Assembly: GCF_008831285.2 (NCBI RefSeq)
Contig: NC_045148.1
Coordinates: forward strand, 12,072,183 to 12,136,182
Reading direction: 5' to 3'
Origin: Nymphaea colorata
Lineage: Eukaryota; Streptophyta; Magnoliopsida; Nymphaeales; Nymphaeaceae
DNA: 64,000 bases
Positions within the stretch are counted from its first letter, which is position 1; every line of letters begins with the position of its first letter. The position numbers and the translations under genes were made by a program. The notes beneath the pieces were generated by a model. It was not told where the DNA came from and searched no databases. It was given only the letters and a program-made list of their open reading frames with translations. Positions 12,701 to 26,500 of this stretch are shown piece by piece.

Positions 12701-15700
12701 ATATGTTTCCATAATGTTAAATAAGAAAGAATAAGAGATGAGAGGTCAGTGAGTTGTGGCAATGTATTTGGGAGACGTCCTGTTTTCGCCACTGGTCTCG
12801 CCTGTTCGGAGCGCAGGAGGTGCAAGGCCCTAGGTTATTGTTGTATAATGTGCTTGGAGCGTTGGGCTCCCGCCTTCCCAACCTGGGTGTCCTAGGGAAG
12901 GCTGAGTATCTCTCCTTGGAATTCACACATCCATGGATGAGTGTTCTACCGCTGCAGCGGGTGAATGAATCCATATTGTTCTGAGCCACTACGGGAGATG
13001 TCTCTCGGTTGTAGGCCGCCCGCGGTGTGCAGGTGCCTGTGTTTGCACCCACGGGAACTATCAATTCACTGAAGTTAATGGAAATGTAATGTATATGAAT
13101 GAAATGTATGTGATTGATGTGCATGTGAATGTTGTGCTTATGAATGTAAATGAAATGTTTAAGCATGTCTTGCATGTGATTTGAAATTGTGTTACTGTGG
13201 TCATTGAGTGGCCTTCACATCATTGATTTTATTGATGTCTTGTTTTTGTTAGACAACAATTGTTTAGTTTGGGGCATCTTTGTCATACATAGATGTGATT
13301 TTGTATGAATTGAAATTGTTATATAAATGAAAGTTTGCCTCATTGTTTTGAATGGCATAACTCCTTTTTTTAGTTGTTGTGTAGTCACACTTCAATGCTT
13401 TATGTTAGAAAAAAAAGTGTTTGAGGGTCAAAAAGTTGGGGTGTGACATAATTAATTACAAATTTTCTCATATTTCAAAATCACAAAATTTTTAGAAAAG
13501 AAAAAGGTTTAAGAAAAAAAGAACACAACAATTTTTCTTGTTTTTCGCTCCAGTAGAAAAGGCTAAGCTGCATAAAAACAATGCCATTATGTACAAGGAT
13601 AAAACTAAATATGTAATCAACCAAGTTACAGCAATACCATTCGCATTTGTGTTGAGACGTTGACATCAAAGAACCCTTTATATTATTGGATCTAGATAAA
13701 TAAATTCTGGATCCAGTTCCCTTAGTGTCCACACTATTGACATCTTCTGTTGGTTATTCTATAAAGTGTTTGGCCTTTTTTGTCCATGGTGTAGTTAATG
13801 TTTATTAATACTGAATCAACCTCACTTCTCATTAGCATTAAGCCTGGGCGTCGGGCCGGGCCGCCGGCAGGTACCCGGCCCGGTCGGGCCCGGAACCAGG
13901 TCGGGAAAACCGGGTCCCGGGCCGGGCCCAATGATGTGGCCCGGTAGGTACCCGGCCCGGCCCGTCCCCCCTCCTCCTCCCGTCGGCCCGGGACCCGGTT
14001 TTCCCGGCCCGGCGGGTACCCGGCCCAGCCCGTCCCCCCTCCTCCTCCTCTTCCCGTCCCCATCCTCCTCCTCCTCCTCTCGTCCCCATCCTCCTCCTCC
14101 TCCTCCTCTTCCCGTCCCCCATCCTTCTCCTCCTCCCGTCCCTCCTCCTCCTCCTCCTGTCCCCCTTCCGCCTCCACTTCCTCCTCCTCTTCCCCCTTCC
14201 GCCTCCACCTTCCCCCCTTCTGTCCCCCGTCCTCCCATCCCCCATCCCCCCTCCTCCCGTCCCCCATCCTCCTCCTCCTCTTCCCGTCCCCCATCCTCCT
14301 CCTCCTCCTCCTCCTCCCGTCCCTCCTCCTCCTCCTCTTCCCATCCCCCATCCTCCTCCTCCTCCTCCTCCTCCTGTCCCCCTTCCACCTCCACTTCCTC
14401 CTCCTCTTCCCCCTTCTGCCTCCACCTCCTCCCCCTTCCCCCCTTCTGTCCCCCGTCCTCCCATCCCCCCTCCTCCCGTCCCCCATCCTCCTCCTCCTCT
14501 TCCCGTCCCCATCCTCCTCCTCCTCCCGTCCCTCCTCCTCCTCCTCTTCCCGTCCCCCATCCTCCTCCTCCTCCTCCCGTCCCTCCTCCTCCTCCTCTTC
14601 CCATCCCCCATTCTCCTCCTCCTGTCCCCCTTCCGCCTCCACCTCCTCCCCCTTTCCTCCTTCTGTCCCCCATCCTCCCATCCCCCCTCCTCCCGTTCCT
14701 CCTCCTCTTCCCTCTTCCCTCTTCCCCCTGCCTCCACCTCCTCCCCCTCTTCCCCCTTTCGCCTCCACCTCCTCCCCCTCTTCCCCCTTCCGCCTCCACC
14801 TCCTCCCCCTTTTCCCCCTTCCCCCCTTCCGCCTCCACCTCCTCCCCCTCTGGCCCTCTCCTTCTTCCCCTTTCCCCACATCGGGCATGCCCAGGTTTCG
14901 GGCCCAGGGCCGGGACATGGGATATCGGGCCCGAGCCCGACGGGCCGACCGGGGCCAGCCCGATGCTCACCCCTAATTAGCATCATCATTTTGTCCTTAT
15001 TCTCTCTGAAGCAAGAAATTGTGGTGCTCCAAATATGAACTCTGAATTAACGAACTGTCAACTATGAGATTGCGAATATTTTTCATTTGCAAATGGACAA
15101 TTACATGCTCTCAAGTACACATCTGTAATATGTGAAAGGATGCAAACAAGAGAGAGAGAGAGAGACCTGTCCTTTTCATGGATGATGACAAGTAGATGAA
15201 GAAGACCAGCATGGTCACCAAGCAAGTACCTAGATCCATCTGCATCAACCCGCCCATATGCTCTTGTGATCGACTACCATAAGAAGAAAATGTTAGAAAA
15301 ACTCAAACTGATGCAGAATTTACGGCTTTACAATGTTCAGAGTACTATTGGGACAAAGAATCGGCAGGAAAACATAGCATGGCCAAAGGATAAACAGGTG
15401 CTTACTGGTCTAATTGGGATAGCTTTAAATACAGATGCACTGCAATACACTATAGTCTGTTCTCCAATGATAATAACACCACCCAAGGGCATTGGAACAG
15501 GTATTAGTAAACCAGCTCCATTATCAAGATTGTTTTGTGACAATGGCCCCTCAACAAAATCTTTGTCCTTCAAAACCACCTCATACGTTTTCACATGGCG
15601 TGCATCTTTGTTATCCTGCAGAAAGCTCAAATTTTGAGAATCACATTAACAGTCTCATGCTATCTCTGTACTTGTTAGAATGAAATGAGAAAAAGAAAAA

Positions 15701-16537
15701 AGGCGAACTAGAAAGGATTATATAAGCACAATTCAGCGAAAGCACTAGCTACATCACAAATGGAGACAAGAAAATATTTTCTTTAGAAAAGACAAAAAAT
15801 GCCTCCCATATGTGAGGAGTGTGTTCAGCACAAACAATCAAGACACTCCCCTACACCACCACCACCACCACACACCCCATACCATTATATATATTAGTCT
15901 CCCTTGATGGAAAACTAATAAGAAATCAGAAAGACAAAGGTCAACCAGAAGCAGAGAGAATCAGCCTCTCGCATGAATCTCAAAGCAACCACAATATGAT
16001 ACCATGTAAGGTCAAAAGCCCTCTTGCACAATGTGAGAAAAGAAAACTTTCACAATGTCCCCACAGAGCCTATGGGGCACACGCTTATTCTTAATAACAA
16101 TAGAATTAGGGATATAAAATTATACTCATTAAAATAATAAGAAAATAATTATATCTTCTAAATGTACAACTAAGACAATAGGAAAAGGCCCTTATTTATA
16201 GACACAAGAAGATTGATCTAGCCATTAGGAGTGGCCAATGGCCACATCTCTAGCCATTAGACATTTCCAATTGCAAAAACCACCAAAGGATAAGAATGCC
16301 CTTTCAGCATTACCTCTATTACAATAACAAACCAGAAATATAGAAAAAGAAGCAGAAAAGAAATTATTTTGCATGAGAAAGAAGAAAACATGTAGATCTA
16401 CATAACAAAATATACAATGAAGAAAATATACAATAAATATTTACATCAAAAATATATTAAAAATGCATATTAATACTTAAGATAATACATATTTACATAT
16501 ATGTGTCCAGAAGTATGCATGCTTACATACCTACAAA

Positions 16538-16578
<41 letters not shown>

Positions 16579-17548
16579 AGAATTATATCATGCCATGTGC
16601 CGGATAGCTAAAAACTAACAATTCATTGGCAAAAACACCATAAACCTTCATAAAAAGGACTATAAACTGTTGTTCTGCCATAGAGCACTACTAATACCCT
16701 GTACTGAATTTTTTTTAATAACAGATTTTAAATTTTTAGCCATCTAGAAACATCCAGCACATCCTATGTATCTAGGATAATTCTATCCTGTTGTGTTCGG
16801 TATGTTTCCGGATAACTAAAAACTAAAAATTTGTTGCCAAAAACACTATACGCCTTTGCTAAGATCACTAAAAAGTGTTGTTGTGGCATGCATGTAACCA
16901 CTATTTTTTAATAACATTTTTTAATTTTAGTCATCTGGCAACATCAAAAAATGACAGGACAGAACTTCCCTATATGTATATGTGTCACACACACATACAT
17001 ATCAACAGGCAAGCCAATCAAAAAGGCTTAGGCAGTCCTATTCTACAAGAAAGAGAAGGAAGTAAAAAAAAGGGGGAAAGGGGGCGCAATGGAGGTTTTG
17101 AGACCCCACCACCTCAATGAATATGTTACAGGATAGGACAAACAAAAAACCATAAATTTCTTGAGTTGGAAGTTCCACCACCCAGGTGCCTCAGCCTGCA
17201 CACTTATCCTACTGCCCAGCACCTAGGCACATTTTACCACAAAGGGCATAAACTAGAACAGGAAAGCGTAATGTGAGAAATCACATACAAGGTCAAATCA
17301 ATAATGTTATAATTGGTAACTTGCAGGTAAGAAACATTAGCAGAGAAGGTTGTCTAGGTCACACAAATAGGCCAACATCTTCATTAGCACAGAACTTCTG
17401 TCGGTCACATAAAGGGGCCAACATCTCCAGGAACTAGACATATAAGTAAAACAGCAAATCAATATGATAGGAATTAGGAGGACACAAAATAGGCAAAGAA
17501 AAACACTATCTAATCAATGAAACCACTTGAAAATATTATATATGTATG

Positions 17549-17581
<33 letters not shown>

Positions 17582-20500
17582 ATCAAAGAAGTGAATCCAG
17601 AGAAAGGAAGCAGTGACAATCATTGCCTAGAAAACACAAAGGTATGACTAATTGTGAAATTTTTACCTGATAAAGCACTGCAATTGTTGGTTTTGCACAG
17701 CCATAAAGAAACTTTATATCCAGAACCTGAAGTTCTTCAAGCCTGATACAACATCCAAATAGGTAAAATAATAAATATTGCACGAAACTCAACCAAGAAA
17801 ACTTGGAAAAAGGAACATCTTCAGTTGCTACTGCAATATCAATAGGTCCGACAAATGACATGGTGAAATTTGACAAATTACATCAAAACTAGTATCACAT
17901 CAACATGCCAAGCAATATCTCGTATAAAAAGTTACTTTCAAAACATTGCCCATAAAAACAGAAAGAACTTTCGGCCACCAAAATCATGTAGTAACGAAGG
18001 AAGCAGAAAGAGAAAAAATCCACTCGGAACAATTCACAGTCAACTATATGATAATCATCATAAACAACACGGGCACTGCAAAGTGCAAACAATGAATATA
18101 GGTTGCAATACAGTGTTTGTAACGTCTGATGACTTCTTGTGGCAGGGCGGACCTAGACCAAGTCCAGATCCAGACCCGTGATGCCACCCGTGTGAAGCAT
18201 GGCCCGACCGCATGAGCTCTTCCTCTTTTTCGTTGCTTTGAGGTGTAATGAAGAAGAAGAACTTGAGGAGGCATAAGAAGAAGAACAGTGAAGGAGGAGT
18301 CAACAAAGCTTGGGAAGGGCAATGAGAAGCTTAGTGGAACAGGCGGAGAAGGCACAGCAGAGAGGTGAGTTCTGTCTCTATCCGACTCGTTCTCTCTCTC
18401 TCTCTCTCCCTCAAACGCTCTTCCCCTCTCTGTCTCGTGCTCTCCCTCATCCTCTACTCTCTCCCATCAGTTCTCATCCACCCACACCACTCTCTCTATT
18501 CAGTCAAACCTTTCACCGCCTTTTCTGTGTCCTATCTCCCTTCCTCTCCCTCGCACGAACTCTATCTCGGTGAATGCCCCCACACTCTCGAACTCTCTCT
18601 GCTCTCCCTCATGCACACACTCCCTCTCTCAGGCGTGTTCTCACTCTCCCTTGCTGGCTCACTCATGATCCCCTCGTATGTGCCTTCTTACACGCACGCA
18701 TCCTACTACACTCACTCACTCACTCACAGACCCTCAATGCTCAACCGACCGCCTGTTGTCACCCTTGCGCTCCTTCTTCCAGTGACAAAGGTCTGTCGTC
18801 GACGGTTGGTTGCTGGCTATGCATTTGGGGTGACTACCAAGGATGCCTACAACTGTGAGGACTCTATAAGAGGGGTGAGTACAGCTAAATAAGCTTATTT
18901 TTGTTGGACTTTGCCCTAAAAGTACTGATAATTATCTTAGTGGCATGATGGACTTATATTTTAAGCATTTAGGGAGCATGGTAGAAATGTTGATAATGTT
19001 GGGAAGGTTTAGGAGTGCTTTAAGGAACTCTTGATGCATGTTATTGTTGATATGAATATTAAGTAGCTTGTGGGGAAAGAGTACTTATGTTGGTTTGCAT
19101 GTGAAATTACGATTTCAAAACAGCGATGGAACATGTAAGTTATTAGAGTTCGGACGTATGCTTGGGTGCAATGAAAATGTTCGTTCATGTTGATTTGATT
19201 AATTTTATGCTCTTACTAGTGGGCTAGTGTCGACGTCATCGAATTGACAAAGTTCTTATGATTGTTGGGATGACGCCTCAACTAAGAAAGCAAGTTGAGA
19301 AACATACTATTGATAGGTTGAATAGAGTTCTTGGAGTTCAAATCGATCAGTCACAACTTCAAAAAAATGGGAAAACTTGTTGGAGGGATCTATGGACTGA
19401 TTCTACCTTTTGGCACCCTCTTGAGTCTTGAGACAATAACCTATCACTAGATAATCCTATTTCTTACCTAAATAGATTTTAGAGCGAAGTGGATGGAAAA
19501 ACTTATTACTTTGAATTTTTTGCAGGTAGATCGAGTACGTCGATCAAACCCTGAGCAACAAGATCTGAAGCATGAGGCGATTTTGGGTTTTTGAGGAAGC
19601 ACGCAACAAGTATGGCGACATTCCAGGCAAATCGCTGCCTGGGGTCAGATATGGAGTGTTCCCAATTCTGGGTTTTCAGGATCGCTGGATCCCATGATTG
19701 TATTTTTGTCTGACTGATGTGTGATATGACATGCCTCTTGACATATGAATGTATGTATGAAATTTATTGATTGTGTCGATTAATTGGCTTTACATGCTCC
19801 GCGATGGCATAAGCATGCTGCAAATTAAATTGCTTAGGACAGATTGGGCGATGTATTGAGTCAAGTACCCCCTCGACCTCGATTGTGCATTAGGGAGCAT
19901 CCTGACATCATATTTGCATAGGATAGCTACGAGCCAATTACAGATCCACATTACTCTTTGTGGTTCAGTTAAGTTTTTGTATGAAGTGATCGTTATGGGT
20001 TTGCCTATTGTGATTATTATGAGGTTTTCGTCTGCATTGTCGTTGGGTAGTGATTCAATTGAATGGAATTAACATGGTAGAAGTGCCCAAAGTGTGATCT
20101 GACTAGCTAAGAGTATTGATTGAATGCGTGAACTTCTTATGAAGGCAATTTGGGATCTGATTGCGCTCGTGAAGTGAACCAACCTCGTGTGATAGCCAAT
20201 CCTATTGTGAATGTGTTTTCCAAATAATAAATTAAGAAAGAATAATTGGTTGGAGGTCACTGGTTATTGCAATATGTTTTGGATACATCCCGCTCTTGCC
20301 ACTAGTCTCGCCTGCTCGAAGCGCAAGCGGTGGAAGGCTTCAGAATATCGTTGTGTGATGTGCTTGGAGTGTTGAGCTCTCGCCTTCCCAATCGGAGTGA
20401 TAGCTACTAAGTCACACAGGTGCCATGCTTTCAGACCCGCACCCACGCCACGGGTGCGGGTGTGACCAGGATTCACACCTAAAGCCAGTCAAAGTGAGTC

Positions 20501-23500
20501 GGGTGCGGTCAGCAGCACCAGACTATTTTCGTCGTTACGCACGGTCAAACCGCACCATGGACATTTTGGTCCATTTTTGGGTTTTTTTTATTTTTATTTA
20601 AGTAAAAATTGATTTAGGGCACGATCGATCGTGCCCTTCCCGCTACTCTTTCTCTCTCTACTGCTCTCTCTCCTCCACTAGCGGCATCCTCTCCGTCATA
20701 TACCTCCACCGGCAGCATCCTCTCCATCTGGCATCTGCTGCTTTCTCTCTGTCTTCTACATCTACCGGCAACATCTGCTCTCTCTCCGTCCACTTTTCTC
20801 TCTCCTCCACCAGTGGTCGCTGCTCTCTCTCTCAAATCAAGTGACAATTTACAGACCATTAGCCTTTTCTTTTTCACTTAGCTTTGGAAGGAAGGTAGCT
20901 AGAGTGACGCTCTATTTTTGTGTTTCATGTGTGCGTAGATGGCTCTGCTTTTGTGTTTCTTGTTTCACACAATGCCCTGTTAGCTCTCTTTCTCTCGACA
21001 GCAAAGCCAACAAGAAAAAGAAATTACCATAAAATAATCTATGATAATACGAAGCATGGTGGGGCATCTGGATTTTTGTTTCTCGTCATTATACGCACAT
21101 TAGCCTCGTAATCATCAGTATATATATGTATCACACTTCTGGCATTCACCCCATGGTAGTGGAGGGCGTGTTCTTTTGTACATTTTTCTTTTCCAAAAAC
21201 TACGTTCAGAATGGCAGAGAAGGCAACACGATTTCTTGTTGAATTGATGATTGATAACAGTATCATGATTTGCAAATTGCAATTTTGATTTTATTATTTG
21301 ATAATTTTGTGGTTTATAGATCATTTTTTGTCATATATCTTATCTATATATATTATAATAATAAATTAATAATAATAATCAATACCCTCGCCGCACCTAA
21401 ATTTTTTGAGATGTGTCGCACCAACACCCGCATCCCGCACCTATGTGACGTAGCCTGAGTGGCGTAAGTAAGGTTGAGCAACTCCCATTGGAATTCACAC
21501 ATCTTTAGTTGATTGCTCTGCCGCTGCAACATGAACGGATCCATATTGTTTCAAGCCATCACGGGGGTTGTATCCCAACTGTAGGTCGCACGTGATGTGA
21601 ACGCGCCTATGTTTTGTACCCACAGGAGCTGTCAATTCATTGAATCGAATGTAAATGAAATAAATGTAAATAAAACGAACGTGAATGAAGTGAATGTGCA
21701 TGAAATTGAATATGACTAATAAGTGTGTGGAGTGTGACTATTTAGGGTCCCTACGTATTGTGGAATATGGAGGGACTACCATGACAAGTTATGTGACTGC
21801 ACGTGTATCATGATATCATAGTGATTATGTTTTTTTGTATGTTAGATTCCATATTTGAGCCCTTACCTAGAGGGTTAGGGATTTGCTTGTATGTCATCAT
21901 ACAACGAAGTCATATCCTTCTGTTGTTTATCCTTTTCAGGTTTTGGCGGACCCGATGCAGTAGTTTGATCAGATGGATCCACTCACATCCTGGGGAGATT
22001 TTGGGTGTATAGCCACGCCAGTGCGCCATGTTTTGTTCCATTGATGTTTTCTTTTTGTTTAAACATCGATGCTTTGTTTTGTGGACATTATATTTGTGTC
22101 AATGATAAACGTGAAGTCATTTTGTATGAACTGATTTTGATACATAAATAGATTATTTGCCCCATTGTCATTTTGATTCACATAACTCCATTTTGATTGT
22201 TGTGTCATCGCACCTCGACGTGTTATATCGAAAAAATGGGGGTTAAAAAGACAGGAGTTTAATGCATTTAAAAAACAGAACCTCACGGTTTGGCTGAGCA
22301 CTTAAGAAAAAGTCTTAACATCCAGCAATAATTTTTATTTTCTCCTGTCTTTTCCCAAAAGACGTATTTTATCGACGTTTTATACGGCCGACTTACATTT
22401 AACATATTTATCATGTTTTTTTTAATAAAATGCGATATTTGTGGCAGTGCATAAAACTTAGAAGGTAAAACATTTTGTCAAAAAAGAGGGAACACTAGTT
22501 GATGTGTTTTAAGGGTTTAAGGTTTTCAAATTTGGGGGAACATTAGATCCAACTATCCAAGCGATTTCCAATTTTCGATAAGGTTTTCGACCTCAAACTC
22601 ATTGGTAGAGCAGATCGGCGTCTCTTTGTTTCTGTCGAGCGGCAGCAACATCAAACTTCCGACGGGCTGGTGCATTTTCCAGCACCATGCAGGCCTCCGA
22701 CAACTACATCCAACCATGCTCGCCTGCTTGTGTTCATTTTCTTTTTTTTTTTTTGTTACGTACTTCTTCTTTTGTTATTGTCTTATTGGTTTCTCTTTTT
22801 TTTTTAATTTTTACGAAATTTTAGGATGTTTTAATTTTTTTGAAAATTTACCTTTTTTCGTATTTTTCAAACTCGTTGTATTATACCCAAGAAAAACCTC
22901 GTTGTTTAAACTCCGAAACATTATTTGTGAGTATGCTATCTGGATAATACCTATGTTGTCAAGGCGATTGTCTGGTGCCTAGGCGACCCTAAGCAAAAAA
23001 TGCCAACCATTTTTTCTAATTTTTTTAGTTCTATTAATATGTCAAGTTATTTTGATTAACCATTACTAATATTTAAAATGTGGAGAACAGTAACATTACA
23101 AGCATAATCAACTTAAACAACCAAAAATTAATTTTTGACTTTATTGAATATGCAAAACCAATAGAAGAAGTTTAACATTACTCACTCTGTAACGCTCGCT
23201 TTTTATTTTGGGTAGGGCTGGAAAGGCTCCAGACCCGGACCCGAGCCTCTCACGCGAGGAGGAGCCCGACGCGAGGGCTCTCCTCCCTTGTCTTCCTCTC
23301 GGTCTCCCTCTTGGTTGCCCTCTGAACCGCAAGTAAGCACCCGACGCAGAGAAGAAGAAGGCGAAGGTGTGGTAGTGGCGATGTTCGGGCCGGTGGAGGA
23401 AGGGCGACGGCGGCGGCGGCCTTGCACAGGTAAGCCGTCGGTCTCTCCCTCTATCTCCTCTTCTTCTTCTCCCTCGCCCTTCACCGCACCTCTCCCTCTC

Positions 23501-26500
23501 ACTACTAGTTGTCTCTCTCCGTCAGCGTCCTCCTTCTGCCTGCGCTCTCTCTATCTCTGCTCGAGCTCTCTCCCCGTCTATTTTGTCTCCTCCTCTCCAT
23601 CTCCTCATTTCCCGCTCGATTTCCCCTCTGTTTGTCTCTCTCTCACTGCCTGAACCCTCTCTCTATCAGTCTCCCCCTCTGTCAGCACCCTCTCTCCCGC
23701 ACGTTCTCCCTCCTGCACAACCCTCTCCCTTCTCTCTCTGTTCGCTTCCTCTCTCCACCGCCAGCCCCTCAACCGACACTCTCCCTCTCTTCACACTCTC
23801 TCTCGCTCCCACCTGCCCTATCTCCCTCAACCCAACAACCTATCTCACGGTCGACTGTTTTTTTTTTCTAACGACAGACCCTCCTCTTGCATTCTTTCTC
23901 ATTGATTTTCACTCTTTTGTCGATGTGGTATTGGATTGCAGCTTGGGGGACGCGTCTTTCTCCTCATAACAAAGAAGGCGTGGGTAATGGCGGCATCGTA
24001 TGATTTTTGTCGCTAGGATATCAATCGATCACTTGAGGTAGCTGCCGAAAGCATTGCAGCAATTTGGACCAATGTTGTAAAAAGCATATCGTAAGCCGTA
24101 TCAGTCTGGCTTTAAGATACGTTGTATCGTAAAATATCGTAACGTATCGTAACCGTATCGTATTTTAAAAAAAAAATCAAAAAAAATATAAGAAATTCTA
24201 TAAAAAATTACCCTATCGTAACTGGATCGTACGTATCGTAATCGTATCGTAACTGTATCGTAGCTATATCGTAACCGTATCGTACGATACGATGCCTGTA
24301 TCGTAACTATACGATACAAGTGGTATATCGTATCGCATTTTTTAAACACGACGATCCGTATTGTACAATACGGCCCCGTATCGTACGATACGTACAACAC
24401 TGGTTTGGACACTAAAATTGGGGTGAGCGAGGCTTAATTGAGCCTAGATTGTGGAATATTTGTTGTTGGAGCATGTATAATTATTAATTGAGCATGCTAG
24501 ACTTGAGATTTGATGTAGTAGAAAGTCTAGGACTATTTTGAGAAGGACGAGGATCTCTATGTATAATTATCTTTTTAGCAAGTTGAGTTAATATTCAAAG
24601 CAATTAGGAAGCATGGTTGAAATTGTGATGATCTGGAGAAGGTTCAGAACCGTGTTAGCGAACTCGTGAAGTATGCTTTTGTTGATGTGCATGCACGTCG
24701 TTTGTTGGGAATAATAGGTATGTTAAGAAGACGCCTCAACTAAGGAACCAAGGGAGAAACATATTAGTGATTGGTTCAAATCGAAAACGTGGAGCTTAAC
24801 TTAAATCATTCGGTGACAACTTCAAAGAGTTGGGAAGAGGCCTATTGGAGGGCTTTGTGGGTCGACACTAACCATCGACACCCTCTTGAGGCAATGACAT
24901 GCCTCAATGATTATGTTTCATATTTGTTTAAATTATAAAGCGAAGCGAGTAGTGAACTTATCGTTTGATTGTGTTTGCAAGTACACCGGGCACGTCCAGT
25001 AGACCTTGAGCGAGCAGATTTGAAGCCTGAGGCATTTTGAATATTCTGGCGACGTGCGACTAATATGGCGGCATTCCAAGCAAATCCCTCCGTGGGGCCA
25101 ACTTTTGGGATGTGTGTTTTTAGGATCGTTGGATCCTAGTTGGATCCTATGATTGTGATGTGATTGAATGGTCGTGATGTAATGGAGTGAATGTATGCAT
25201 GTGATTAATTTGTTGTGAGATAAGTTTTATTGAAAATTTCTATAAGTCTTGTTTTGAAAATTACTTTGCAATTGTATGTACATGCTAGAAATGATAACTG
25301 TTTAGGATAGGTGAGGTGGGGTATCGAATCGAGTATCTCCTCGACCCCGCTTGTGCATTAGAAAGCATCATAGAATGATAATTGCATAGTACAGCTATGA
25401 GACAATCACGGATCGAAACTACTCTCCGAGGTTCGATTAAGTTTTGAAAGATATGATTGATGTGATGAGTTATGTGAATGTTATAATATTTCGTATGCAT
25501 TGCCATGGGCGTGATACAAATGAATGAAATTGAAGGGTAGTTGTACCTGTAATGTTATGACGACTAGCTAAGCATGTTAATTATATGTGTAGCCCTATGT
25601 GGAGGCATTTGAAGGTATGGGTGGTGCACTCGTAGAGTGAACCAGCCTCATGGGCTAGCCAGTCATTTTGTATGTGTTTTCATAATGTTAAGAAAGAATA
25701 AGAGATGAGAGGCCAGTGGGTTGTTGCGATGTGTTTGGAAGACGTTTCGCCTTTGCCAATGGTCTCGCCTGTTTGGAGCGCAGGCGGTGCAAGGCCCCAG
25801 GGTATTGCTGTGTGATGTGCTTGGACAGTTGGGCCCCCGCCTTCCCAAACTGGGTGTCCTAGAGAAGACTGAGTATCTCTTCTTAGAATTCACACATACA
25901 GGGACGAGTGCTCTACCGTTGCAGCGGGAATGGATCCATATAGTTTCGGGACAAACGGAGGTTGTCTCCCGGCTGTAGGCCGCCCGCGGTGTACATATGT
26001 CTGTGTTTGCACCCACAGAAACTATCAATTCACTAAAGCAAAATGTAAATGAAAAGAATGGAAATGTGAATGAAGTGAATATGCATGAAGTGAATGTGAT
26101 TATGAAATATGTTGAGTGTGGCCACTGAATGGCCTTTGCATGTCGTGTTATATGTGAGAAGCCTCTTGACAAGTCATGTGACTGTATACCTTATCACGAC
26201 ATGATAGTGATTTGTTTTTGAAATTGTTATATCCCACATTTGAGCCCTTACCTTGAAGGGTTAGGGATTTACCTGGCTTGTTGTTATACTGGCGAAGGAT
26301 AAGCCTTCTGTTGTTTTTATTTTTCAGGTTTTGGTGGACCCAGGGCAGCAGGCTGATCAGATGACTCTACTCACATCCTACTGGGGAGTTTTGGGTCTAT
26401 TGTAGTGTTGGGGCGTCTTGTTTTAGTCAAATTGATGTCTTGTTTTTGTTAGACATCAATGTTGCACATTGAGGGCATTTTTGTCTTATGTATTATTGAG

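Larger units (their letters stand above)
9282..15166 (-). other. DDB1 intron of 5,885 bp
   Basis: Phase-matched gap between exons h and i. It contains a complete solo LTR (10773-13448), a hAT-like element with a minisatellite (13839-14975) and a short tandem duplication (10494-10662). 9300-10490 and 13454-13830 show no recognisable element or coding signal. Confidence 0.92.
15616..17666 (-). other. DDB1 intron of 2,051 bp with simple repeats
   Basis: Contains (TA)n at 16539-16576, a TATG/TA array at 17537-17582 and a diverged two-copy repeat at 16580-16955. No coding signal or full transposon was recognised. Confidence 0.85.

Noticed and set aside
13734-14980. Open frames of 349-394 codons on both strands
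   Set aside because: Several overlapping frames are open at once over a TCC/GGA minisatellite. Composition is Gly/Arg/Glu or Pro/Ser only, so they are repeat artefacts.
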